Positions 56,049-64,000 of a stretch of DNA of 64,000 bases are shown here, one piece after another. A model generated the notes under the pieces. The model was not told where the DNA came from, did not search any database, and saw only the letters and a program-made list of their open reading frames with translations. Where the stretch lies: contig CAXXSE010000007.1 in assembly GCA_963664935.2 (NCBI GenBank), positions 1,736,001-1,800,000 on the forward strand, given 5' to 3'. Position 1 is the first letter of the stretch. Each line of letters begins with the position of its first letter. This DNA comes from G963664935 sp963664935. GTDB lineage: Bacteria; Pseudomonadota; Gammaproteobacteria; Methylococcales; G963664935. The position numbers and the translations under genes were made by a program.

Positions 56049-56084
56049 ATCAATCCGTACATCAATCCGTACATCAATCCGTAC
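56049..56084. repeat. Tandem repeat, 12 bp x 3
   Basis: Three perfect copies of ATCAATCCGTAC in a row, in a non-coding AT-rich region. No function seen. Confidence 0.85.
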
Positions 56085-56143
56085 ACCGCTACCGGATAAC
56101 TTTCTTATATATTTTTATTATTCGATAAGATATGCGTATAACA

Positions 56144-56162
56144 TGGCGGAGAGGGAGGGATT
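56144..56162. repeat. 19-bp duplicate of the tRNA-Ser 3' end
   Basis: TGGCGGAGAGGGAGGGATT is identical to 56280-56298, the 3' end and CCA of the tRNA-Ser gene. Such a direct repeat 120 bases away looks like an attachment-site scar. Only 117 bases with a GC hairpin and no integrase gene lie between. Confidence 0.6.
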
Positions 56163-56279
56163 ATTCCGCACATCCTGTGCTTCACCCCTTCGGGGCCGCG
56201 CTATGCGCGTTCAAAATCGTTCCCGACGATTTTGTCGAACCTGTTGATTGAATTGTATCGAGGGTCCAAATCCAGTTAG

Positions 56280-56370
56280 TGGCGGAGAGGGAGGGATTCG
56301 AACCCTCGATACGCTATTAACGTATACACACTTTCCAGGCGTGCTCCTTCAACCGCTCGGACACCTCTCC
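56280..56370 (-). tRNA. tRNA-Ser (GGA)
   Basis: On the minus strand it begins GGAGAGGTGTCCGAGCGGTT and ends GGGTTCGAATCCCTCCCTCT plus CCGCCA, giving a 7-pair acceptor stem and an encoded CCA. The anticodon loop reads CTGGAAA, anticodon GGA, reading serine UCC/UCU. The long variable arm (GTATACGTTAATAGCGTAT) is typical of tRNA-Ser. Confidence 0.97.
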
Positions 56371-56386
56371 AACATTCGTGCTTCTA

Positions 56387-56620
56387 GGAGGCTGTCCGAA
56401 AATAGAAAGCCTACCGCGGAAAAGCGGATTTTGGCCCATTGTCCCGATTAGATTGATGAAATACATCCCTATATTTCACACCTATGGGCCGCTTTCAGCG
56501 GTCCAAACCCGCTCCAGGCGGGTTTGTCGTTAAATACGGCAAGTATTCGCCTAATTTAATCGAAAAAATGGCCTCAAAATCGCTTTCCCTCGCTACGGCT
56601 CCGATTCTCGGGCAGCCTCC
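56387..56620. mobile_element. TA-flanked MITE, family M (copy MC, 234 bp)
   Basis: Ends GGAGGCTGTCCGAAAATAG and ATTCTCGGGCAGCCTCC, flanked by TA at 56385-56386 and 56621-56622. Same length as copy MA, opposite orientation. The interior has CCGCTTTCAGCGG and CCCGCTCCAGGCGGG hairpins. It lies between tRNA-Ser and argJ. Confidence 0.87.
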
Positions 56621-56632
56621 TAGTCGAACTAA

Positions 56633-57850
56633 TTATGTCCGATATTCCGCGTTAATGCGAACGTAATCGTAGGAAAGGTCGCAACTCAACATCCGGTGTT
56701 CCGCTTTTCCCCGCCCGAGAGAAACCCGAATGATAATTTCGTCTTTTTCCATGACTGCTTTTCCATCGTGTTCTCTGTAGTCATTGGAGCGTTCGCCATT
56801 TTCCACGATACATACATCGTCTAAGTGGATACATACATTGGAAATGTCGAAGTTTTCAAGTCCAGCTCGGCCAACGGCTGCCAATATTCGTCCCCAGTTA
56901 GGATCAGACGCAAAGAAAGCGGTCTTGACCAGGGGTGATTGGGCGACCGTATTGGCTACAGCATAGGCTTCTCTTGTATGTGCAGCCTCCGTGACGACAA
57001 TTTTCATGAGCTTGGTGGCGCCTTCTCCGTCGCGGACGATGGATTCCGCTAATTGGTTGCATACAACTTCCAAACCGGTTACAAATTTTTCGTAAGATGG
57101 ACTGCGTGGAGACATTTCAGGCGCGTCGGAACGTCCGGTGGCAATTAGAACACATGCGTCGTTCGTTGAAGTATCACCGTCCACGCTAATGGCGTTAAAA
57201 CTTTTTTCAACAGCTGACTGCAAACATTCTTGGAGAATTTGAGGACCAAGTCTGGCGTCGGTCGCAATAAAACTGAGCATGGTCGCCATATTGGGATGGA
57301 TCATACCGGCGCCCTTACAAATCCCTGTAATGACTACCGGAAAACCGTCGAGATCCAATCGTACGGAAGCGCCTTTGGGGTGGGTATCGGTCGTCAAAAT
57401 GGCTTCAGCTGCATTTTCCCAACCCGATTCCGATAGGGAACGCAAAGCTCCAGGGAGCGCATTCACCACCTTGCCTACCGGAAGTTTTTCGCCGATGACA
57501 CCGGTGGAAAAAGGTAACACTCTATCAAGATTTCCACCAACAATCTCCGCCAACGAGCGGCAACACGACAAGGCATCTTCGATCCCTTTTTTGCCGTTAC
57601 CCGCGTTGGCATTTCCCGAGTTGATCAGAAGCCATTCCGGATTGGACTTTATTATATTTTCACGCGCAACCATAACCGGGGCGGCGGCAAAAGCATTTTG
57701 GGTAAAAACGGCCGCTAACGTAGAGTCCGAAACGAGTTGGACCAAGACCAAATCATTGCGATCGGTCTGTTTGATTCCGGCGCAAGCCGCACCTAATTGA
57801 ACCCCCTTGATCGGGTACATTTCCGGAAAAGAATATGAACCAACAGACAT
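56633..57850 (-). CDS. argJ: Glutamate N-acetyltransferase/ornithine acetyltransferase ArgJ
   Basis: A 405-residue arginine-pathway enzyme moving acetyl from N-acetylornithine to glutamate. The self-cleavage site is in HPNMATMLSFIATDA, with the nucleophilic Thr of ATML (about residue 190). GVQLGAACAGIKQTDRNDL and SDPNWGRILAAVGRAG are family blocks. The start ATG is upstream of a normal N-terminus. It follows secA by 83 bases in the same direction, the order seen in many gammaproteobacteria. Confidence 0.95.
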   Translation of the reverse strand: MSVGSYSFPEMYPIKGVQLGAACAGIKQTDRNDLVLVQLVSDSTLAAVFTQNAFAAAPVMVARENIIKSNPEWLLINSGNANAGNGKKGIEDALSCCRSLAEIVGGNLDRVLPFSTGVIGEKLPVGKVVNALPGALRSLSESGWENAAEAILTTDTHPKGASVRLDLDGFPVVITGICKGAGMIHPNMATMLSFIATDARLGPQILQECLQSAVEKSFNAISVDGDTSTNDACVLIATGRSDAPEMSPRSPSYEKFVTGLEVVCNQLAESIVRDGEGATKLMKIVVTEAAHTREAYAVANTVAQSPLVKTAFFASDPNWGRILAAVGRAGLENFDISNVCIHLDDVCIVENGERSNDYREHDGKAVMEKDEIIIRVSLGRGKAEHRMLSCDLSYDYVRINAEYRT

Positions 57851-57933
57851 TCGTTAACCTGAAACCGTGACCTCAATGCGAATAGCCGGGTGCGAGAGCT
57901 TGTACCCCGTGCCGTAGTGGAGTGGATTCAGGG

Positions 57934-60654
57934 TTAAGCCAATCGGCCATGACATTGCTTATATTTTTTGCCGGAACCGCATGTGCAAGGTTCATTTCGG
58001 CCGATTTTTTTTCCACTTCGAACAAAAGGTTTCTTTTCGGCTTCTGGTTTTCTTTGATCTTCGGGTTGTTCCTCCTCGGATTCTCCCCAAGCATTGGTTT
58101 CAGCATGTTCGTAGTGAATATTCTGACTTTCCACCAGCCTTTCCCGGTCGACGGCCCTGACGTCTTCCTCAGCCCGCACTTGAACCTTTGACAGAATACC
58201 GATAACCTCATGCTTAATGTTGTCCAGTAACTGGGTAAACATCGTAAAAGCTTCCCGTTTATATTCCTGTTTAGGATTCTTGTGGGCATAACTTCGCAAA
58301 TGAATCCCTTGTCTGAGGTAATCCATAGCCGCCAAATGTTCTTTCCAGGAATTATCCAATACTTGCAACATCACCGACTTTTCAAAATGGCGCATCACTT
58401 CCGCATCCACCGTCGCTTCCATTTTGGCGTAATCGTTTTCCAGGAGTTGATGAATTTTCGCTCTCATCGCTTCCTCATCTAGGGAATGATCTTCATCCAA
58501 CAATTGCTGGACTGGAATGTCGCTGCCGAGTTCGGATTCCAAAGCCTCCTCAAGTCCCTTGATATTCCATTGCTCGTCCATGGAATCCGGGGGAATGAAT
58601 TGGTCGATTAGACCAGAAACCACATCATTTCGAATTGCCGAAATGGTCTCGGAAATGTCTTCGGCAACCATGAGTTCGTTCCGCTGTTCGTAGACAACCT
58701 TTCGTTGATCATTGGCGACGTCATCGAATTCCAGTAATTGTTTGCGGATATCGAAATTATGTCCCTCAACCTTGCGTTGGGCATTTTCGATCGCGCGCGT
58801 CACCCATGGATGCTCGATCGCTTCACCTTCTTCCATACCCAACTTCTGCATCAATCCGGAAACCTTATCGGAAGCGAATATCCGCATCAGATTGTCTTGC
58901 AACGAGAGAAAAAATCGGCTGGAGCCTGAATCGCCTTGCCGTCCCGAACGGCCTCGCAACTGGTTGTCAACGCGTCTGGATTCATGCCTTTCCGAGCCGA
59001 TAACATGTAATCCACCGCTTTCAATTACCCGATAATGACGCTGTTGCCAATCATCGCGGGCATTTTGGATCATCGCTTCATCTTCTGAGTCCAATGCCTC
59101 CAATTCGACATCGAAATTACCCCCTAACACAATATCCGTTCCACGTCCCGCCATATTGGTTGCAATCGTTACAGCCTCAGGGCTGCCGGCTTGAGCAACG
59201 ATATGGGCTTCGCGTTCATGTTGTTTGGCATTTAGGACTTCATGTTTGATATTTGCTTTTTTCAGCAGCGATGACAAATACTCCGAGTTTTCTATCGACG
59301 TGGTTCCCACCAGGACCGGTTGTCCCCGTTCGACGCATTCTCCAATCTCCTCGGTAATCGCTTGATATTTCTCTTTCATGGTCAGAAAAACGCAATCACC
59401 TTTATCATCACGCACCATGGGTAAATGGGTTGGAACCACCATAACTTCCAAGCCATAGATTTGCTGAAATTCAAAGGCTTCAGTATCGGCGGTGCCCGTC
59501 ATGCCCGATAATTTTCCATAAAGACGGAAATAATTCTGGAAAGTAATCGAAGCCAGTGTTTGGTTGTCATTTTGGATAGCAACCCCTTCTTTGGCTTCTA
59601 TCGCTTGATGCAATCCTTCAGACCAGCGGCGGCCGGGCATGGTGCGGCCGGTAAACTCATCGACGATAATAATCTCGTTGTTTTTAACTATATAATCGAC
59701 ATTGTTCTGGTATAAAACATGCGAGCGCAAACACGCATTTAGATAATGCATGAGCCTGATGTTGTTAGCGGCGTACAAACTTTCCCCGTCTTGAATAAGG
59801 CCGGTTTCAACCATCATACCCTCGACACGCTCGTGCCCATCTTCTGTCAGGTGAACCTGTTTGGTTTTTTCGTCGACGCTATAATCACCCTCACCATCCT
59901 CTTCTTCTTGTTTGGAAAGTAACGGAATGAGTTTATTAAGGCGAACGTAAAGATCGGTTTGATCCTGGGTCGCACCCGAAATAATAAGCGGTGTCCGTGC
60001 TTCATCGATCAGGATCGAATCCACTTCATCGACAACGGCGAAATGAAGTTCGCGCTGCACTTTGTGCTCAATGCCAAACGCCATATTATCGCGCAGGTAG
60101 TCGAATCCGAATTCGTTATTGGTCCCATAAGTAATGTCAGCGCCATACGACTCTAGCCGTTCATCGGGCTCCATGCCACCGGTGATCACACCAACCGTCA
60201 TCCCCAAAAATTCGAAAATCTTTCCCATCCATGCCATATCTCTCTGCGCCAGATAATCGTTTACGGTAACGATGTGCACGCCCTTTCCAGGTAAAGCATT
60301 CAAATAAGCCGGAAGAGTCGCTACCAGAGTTTTTCCCTCCCCAGTTTTCATTTCCGCGATTTTTCCATCGTCCAGAACCATCCCTCCGATCAACTGAACG
60401 TCGAAATGCCGCATATTCAATACCCTTTTCGCGGCCTCCCTGACGTTGGCGAAAGCTTCGGGCAATAGATTCTCCAATTTTCCCCCGGCTTTCAACCGAT
60501 TTCGAAACTCCGTGGTCTTAGTACGCAATTCTTCATCGCTCAGATTTATGAATTGCTCTTCAAAGCGATTGATTTGATCTACTATTTTCCGCTTTTTTTT
60601 GATCAAGCGATCATTACGGGAACCAACGATTTTCGTGACCAGTTTGGCTAGCAT
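57934..60654 (-). CDS. secA: Preprotein translocase ATPase SecA
   Basis: A 906-residue motor that drives Sec export. Walker A MKTGEGKTLVATL (about 101), DEAD-like VVDEVDSILIDEARTPLIIS (about 205), NMAGRGTDIVLGG and GRSGRQGDSGSSRFFLS (motif VI) are present. The C-terminal SEC-C zinc site is CTCGSGKKYKQCHG, so SecB binding should be kept. ATG start at 60654. Intact. Confidence 0.98.
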   Translation of the reverse strand: MLAKLVTKIVGSRNDRLIKKKRKIVDQINRFEEQFINLSDEELRTKTTEFRNRLKAGGKLENLLPEAFANVREAAKRVLNMRHFDVQLIGGMVLDDGKIAEMKTGEGKTLVATLPAYLNALPGKGVHIVTVNDYLAQRDMAWMGKIFEFLGMTVGVITGGMEPDERLESYGADITYGTNNEFGFDYLRDNMAFGIEHKVQRELHFAVVDEVDSILIDEARTPLIISGATQDQTDLYVRLNKLIPLLSKQEEEDGEGDYSVDEKTKQVHLTEDGHERVEGMMVETGLIQDGESLYAANNIRLMHYLNACLRSHVLYQNNVDYIVKNNEIIIVDEFTGRTMPGRRWSEGLHQAIEAKEGVAIQNDNQTLASITFQNYFRLYGKLSGMTGTADTEAFEFQQIYGLEVMVVPTHLPMVRDDKGDCVFLTMKEKYQAITEEIGECVERGQPVLVGTTSIENSEYLSSLLKKANIKHEVLNAKQHEREAHIVAQAGSPEAVTIATNMAGRGTDIVLGGNFDVELEALDSEDEAMIQNARDDWQQRHYRVIESGGLHVIGSERHESRRVDNQLRGRSGRQGDSGSSRFFLSLQDNLMRIFASDKVSGLMQKLGMEEGEAIEHPWVTRAIENAQRKVEGHNFDIRKQLLEFDDVANDQRKVVYEQRNELMVAEDISETISAIRNDVVSGLIDQFIPPDSMDEQWNIKGLEEALESELGSDIPVQQLLDEDHSLDEEAMRAKIHQLLENDYAKMEATVDAEVMRHFEKSVMLQVLDNSWKEHLAAMDYLRQGIHLRSYAHKNPKQEYKREAFTMFTQLLDNIKHEVIGILSKVQVRAEEDVRAVDRERLVESQNIHYEHAETNAWGESEEEQPEDQRKPEAEKKPFVRSGKKIGRNEPCTCGSGKKYKQCHGRLA

Positions 60655-61071
60655 AACGACTCTAATATATTAATTCTTGGATTCAGGAAAATATAGTGAT
60701 GTAACTTAGGCTTTTTCTGCCCAATAGGAACGCCAAAGTTTCAAAATAGTATTCCGTGGGCTGATTCAAAAAATGGGAGAGGATTTCGAATTGGTGAAAA
60801 AACCCATTTTTCCGGATTAAATATTGGAAGACTTGTGGGGAATACCATGGCGATCGTTACGACATTCTCATATGAAGAGAGAATCTTCGATTCAACTTTT
60901 ACGAGCCCGATACACAAACATTCGGCGGCAACAAAAATTCAAGGTAGGTAATTCATTAGTTTAGCACCAGAAATTGGATTTCATCATCAAACCCATTGTG
61001 AAGACGATTCACTCTTCGATTCCCGTGGAAGTTTGCGAAATGAACTTCTGGTGTTACAGCAAAAGCGGCGT
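60655..61071. other. Intergenic region, no gene seen
   Basis: Between secA and the RRM gene. AT-rich near secA, where its promoter is expected. The longest frames give no recognisable protein. Confidence 0.5.
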
Positions 61072-61338
61072 TTAGCGCCGACGCCCGCGCCCGCCTTTTC
61101 GTCCCTTGTCCGGGCTTGCATAGATCGTACTGCCTTCGAAGTCGGTCTGATTAATGCCAGTCATTGCCGCACGGGCCTCATGTCCTTCCATATCGATCAA
61201 ACAAATCCCCCTCGCTTTTCCCGTAAAAAGATCTTTATTCAATTTTAAAGAGCGAACCGTGCCATATTGAGAAAATAACTCTGTTACGCTTTCCTCGGTC
61301 GCGGATGGCGGCAAACCCCGGACGAAAATAGTGATCAT
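61072..61338 (-). CDS. Small RRM-domain RNA-binding protein
   Basis: An 88-residue single RNA-recognition motif. RNP2 is IFVRGL (residues 3-8) and RNP1-like KARGICLIDM (about 43-52). The tail GRKGGRGRRR is Gly/Arg-rich. ATG 61338 is chosen for the RRM strand starting right after it and the GGAG six bases upstream. Such proteins are often cold-induced in bacteria; the target is unknown. Confidence 0.88.
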   Translation of the reverse strand: MITIFVRGLPPSATEESVTELFSQYGTVRSLKLNKDLFTGKARGICLIDMEGHEARAAMTGINQTDFEGSTIYASPDKGRKGGRGRRR

Positions 61339-61551
61339 ACAAGTCTCCGTAAGAAGAAATAGCAAAATAAAGCAACGTCCTACCCGGGAAGATAAGTCAG
61401 CAACAAACTAAGAATACGGTAAAGTATTGTTAGCAATGCCAGTCATTCTTCTTTTGAAAGGGCGGGTAGGACAGGACTTGGGAGTATTTTTTCACTCAAT
61501 AGATACACCGAGAAACCCAACCCCTAATAATAACAATAACGTTAATCGATT

Positions 61552-63810
61552 TCAACCTGCATCAAACCAACGTAAGCGATTGGCATTCGTGACGACCGTC
61601 ACCGAGGACAATGCCATCGCAGCGCCAGCGATCATAGGGTTTAACAGCCATCCGAAGAAGGGATATAGTAAGCCGGCGGCAATAGGGATGCTGACAATAT
61701 TATATATGAAAGCACCGAATAGATTTTGTTTGATATTGGTTAGAGTCGCTCGCGAAAGCTTGATTGCTTCAGGTATTTTGAGTAGTGAGCCCCGCAAAAT
61801 CACCACATCGGCACTCTCAATTGCAATGTCGGTTCCTGTCCCTATGGCATAGCCTACATCGGCCTGCGCTAGGGCCGGAGCATCGTTGATACCATCGCCT
61901 ACCATTCCGACTACCTCGCCATTCGCCTGCAACTCCTTGATCAATGCTGATTTGCCCTGAGGCGATACACCGGCCCTAATTTCGGAAATCCCCGCCTTTT
62001 TTCCAATAGCCCGGGCTGTGATTTCATTATCGCCGGTAACCATCATCACCTTTAAGCCGCAATTTCGCATTACCGAAACCGCTTTTTTCGAATCGGGTTT
62101 TACTGGATCGGATACACTAATTAACCCAACTATTTGTTGTTCGACCGCCAATAACATGGGCGTTTCCCCGGATGCAGCACAAGCTTCCAGCTTAGCCGAA
62201 AATTTTCCGCATTCTATATTCCGAGTCTCCATCAATTTGAAGTTACCGAATAAGGCCGGTTGTTCTTCGATTATCGCGAATACACCTTGTCCGGCAATTG
62301 CTTCAAATTTTGAAGTTGGTAAGAATGATATATTTTTCGCCTGACCAGCCGCCAAAATTGCAGCGGCTAACGGGTGTTCCGAGCCAATTTCCAGACTCGC
62401 CGCAATTTGCAAAACCCTTTCCGAATCCCAACCATCGGCGGAGTCTATCCGGACGACCACGGGTCTTCCTTCGGTAATCGTACCGGTTTTATCGAGGATC
62501 ACACAGCTTAATGCGCTGGCGCCCTGGAGAGCATCGCCGTTGCGAATCAGAATCCCCAACTGCGCCGCCTTCCCGACCGACACCATAACCGAAATCGGGG
62601 TCGCCAAGCCTAAGGCGCAAGGACAGGCGACCACTAAAACCGTCATTGCCGTTACAAAAGCAAAACCGAGTACGGGCTCGGGTCCCAGGGACAACCAAAT
62701 GAAAAACGTAAGCACGGATATCACAACTACAGCTGGGACAAACACTGCCGCAATCTTATCGACCAACCGAGCAATTTCCGGTTTGCTGCTTTGAGCATTA
62801 CGTACACTTTCGACAATTCGGGCAAGCGCCGTATCCTGACCGATGCGTGTCGCTTTAAACAAAAATGATCCACTTTGATTCAATGAACCACCGACGACTT
62901 CATCGCCCTCGTGCTTTTCGACCGGTAAGGGTTCGCCGGTTAACATTGACTCATCAACATTGGAAAATCCTTCGGTTAAAACACCGTCCACCGGGATTTT
63001 TTCGCCCGGACGCACCCTCACGGTTTCCGCCAATCCTACTTGATCTATAGAAATATCCACCTCTTCGCCATCACGAAGGACCCGCGCGGTACGGGGCTGT
63101 AGGCCTATCAGTTTCCGAATGGCGCCAGATGTTTTTCCACGGGCGCGAGTTTCCAGAGCCGTCCCCAGATTAATAAAAGCCAGAATTATGATCGCTGCTT
63201 CAAAGTATGCGTGTTTTGCCAAGGAGGGTAATACATCCGCGAAACCGATGACAAATGTTGAATATATCCAGGCGGAACCCGTTCCCAATGCGATCAATGT
63301 ATCCATATTGGCTTGCCGTTTCCGCAAAGAATTCAACGCGCCGGTATAAAAATGGCCTCCGGAATAAAACAAGATACCGAGCGTTAAAATCGAGACCAAT
63401 GACCAAAATATCTTTCCGTCGCGGGCCTCTATCGGAGGTAGGATATCGAAATGACCCGCCAGCATTAGCGGTAGACCCAATAGTGTGGCAATCGCAGACT
63501 TACGCAACAGTCTGTGGTAGCGCTGTGTTTCCAGTAATTCTTCTTCCCGAACATCTTCAAGACCCGCCATTACCGCGGCTTCATAGCCGGCGTCGCTGAC
63601 CGCCCGCTTGAGAAATACCGGGTCAATATCGCCTATTATCATCGCCGAGCGGTCGGCAAAATTAACGCTGACCGATTCAACACCCGATACGGATTGAATG
63701 CTATTCTCAACGCTTTTAACGCAACCGGCACAGCGCATTCCGGCAATGGATAATCGAATTACGGTGTGTGGGGCATCATCAAGCGTTCTTGATTTTGCTT
63801 CTGCTTGCAT
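61552..63810 (-). CDS. copA: Copper-type P1B ATPase
   Basis: A 752-residue heavy-metal exporter. N-terminal HMA domain with GMRCAGCVKSVE (about residues 24-35), about eight helices, CPCALGLATP metal channel (about 390), phosphorylation site DKTGTITEG, SEHPLA and GDGINDAPALAQ. The CPC and one GMxCxxC site point to Cu(I). The frame is complete. The upstream 190 bases hold its promoter. No copper regulator is adjacent in the window. Confidence 0.93.
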   Translation of the reverse strand: MQAEAKSRTLDDAPHTVIRLSIAGMRCAGCVKSVENSIQSVSGVESVSVNFADRSAMIIGDIDPVFLKRAVSDAGYEAAVMAGLEDVREEELLETQRYHRLLRKSAIATLLGLPLMLAGHFDILPPIEARDGKIFWSLVSILTLGILFYSGGHFYTGALNSLRKRQANMDTLIALGTGSAWIYSTFVIGFADVLPSLAKHAYFEAAIIILAFINLGTALETRARGKTSGAIRKLIGLQPRTARVLRDGEEVDISIDQVGLAETVRVRPGEKIPVDGVLTEGFSNVDESMLTGEPLPVEKHEGDEVVGGSLNQSGSFLFKATRIGQDTALARIVESVRNAQSSKPEIARLVDKIAAVFVPAVVVISVLTFFIWLSLGPEPVLGFAFVTAMTVLVVACPCALGLATPISVMVSVGKAAQLGILIRNGDALQGASALSCVILDKTGTITEGRPVVVRIDSADGWDSERVLQIAASLEIGSEHPLAAAILAAGQAKNISFLPTSKFEAIAGQGVFAIIEEQPALFGNFKLMETRNIECGKFSAKLEACAASGETPMLLAVEQQIVGLISVSDPVKPDSKKAVSVMRNCGLKVMMVTGDNEITARAIGKKAGISEIRAGVSPQGKSALIKELQANGEVVGMVGDGINDAPALAQADVGYAIGTGTDIAIESADVVILRGSLLKIPEAIKLSRATLTNIKQNLFGAFIYNIVSIPIAAGLLYPFFGWLLNPMIAGAAMALSSVTVVTNANRLRWFDAG

Positions 63811-64000
63811 AAGAGTGCTGTGGTGGAAATCGAAACAAAAGAAATTCCTAACAATTGTTTGTTAGGATATTGCTTTATTGCAGCTATTGCAACGCGGAGG
63901 ATGGGTGAAAAACGGTAAGTTTGGAAACTATCCGAGAATAGAAGTACAGCCTCTATTCTCGGTAATTTAGGGTAGCGGTATTAAACTGCCAGATACCGAT
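63811..64000. other. Upstream of copA, with a MITE-like relic
   Basis: CCGAGAATAGAAGTACAGCC then TCTATTCTCGG (63933-63962) repeats the inner part of the family M ends in inverted form, without the GGAGGCTG tips. AATTGTTTGTTAGG (63853-63866) is near the copA start region. No gene. Confidence 0.4.

Noticed and set aside
56049..56084. CRISPR-like repeat
   Set aside because: Three 12-base copies are adjacent without spacers, so it is a simple tandem repeat.
56248..56451. Open frame on the plus strand reading GGEGGIRTLDTLLTYTHFPG
   Set aside because: It is the antisense translation of the tRNA-Ser gene, a well-known spurious protein family.

Overview
The window is a chromosomal segment of a gammaproteobacterium. 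The gene orders def-fmt-rsmB-DUF4390-ntrY-ntrX, LysM protein-dprA-smg-topA-purE and nagZ-hpt-mtiP, together with proteins of gammaproteobacterial type (TIGR04219-like outer membrane protein, HrcA/CIRCE-controlled groESL, SecA with SEC-C tail), point there. PQQ genes and hydrogenase maturation genes suggest a methylotroph-like, sulfur-oxidiser-like or symbiont-like lineage, but no sequence here settles the genus.

Layout. 1-4024: the end of an IS4-family element, then a broken hybrid histidine kinase and a broken response regulator. 4287-8425: an orphan AbrB-type antitoxin, a hydroxyisobutyrate-dehydrogenase-family reductase, and polA. 8447-12468: a small IS200/IS605-like non-autonomous element and a phospholipase-D-type lipoprotein gene split by a complete IS4 copy with a 7-bp target duplication. 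12493-14853: nagZ, hpt and methylthioinosine phosphorylase (wall recycling and purine/methylthio salvage). 15118-17790: an orphan FliL-like gene, the tail of a fatty-acid cis/trans isomerase gene, and pqqC, pqqB, pqqA without pqqD/E. 17893-19308: an IS481-like element. 19610-22580: moeB and groES-groEL with promoter, CIRCE operator and terminator. 22752-27159: outer membrane protein, then three TA-targeting elements back to back (MITE, IS630, MITE), the last altering the end of typA. 27351-35256: a long leftward run: def, fmt, rsmB, DUF4390, ntrY, ntrX, methyltransferase, rhodanese, typA. 35531-41413: a rightward run: LysM protein, dprA, smg, topA, purE. 41457-51759: an accessory region with a MITE, a defective IS66, a sigma-factor/zinc-finger operon with a nonsense codon, two inverted IS4 copies, a truncated 7-TM sensor gene and an IS200 element. 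51760-55209: a decayed hydrogenase maturation operon hypF-hypC-SIS gene-hypD, with hypF frameshifted and hypD cut off after 19 codons. 55481-63810: MITEs, tRNA-Ser(GGA), argJ, secA, an RRM protein and a copper-type P-ATPase.

Two themes stand out. First, mobile DNA has shaped the region: four copies of one IS4-family element, single IS481-, IS630-, IS66- and IS200-type elements, and at least four families of short inverted-repeat elements sit between and at the ends of host genes. Second, many accessory genes are disrupted. Several breaks are one-base changes in short homopolymer runs, including two in an otherwise conserved LysM gene, so sequencing or assembly error must be separated from real decay. 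Large housekeeping genes (polA, groEL, typA, topA, secA, ntrY) are intact.
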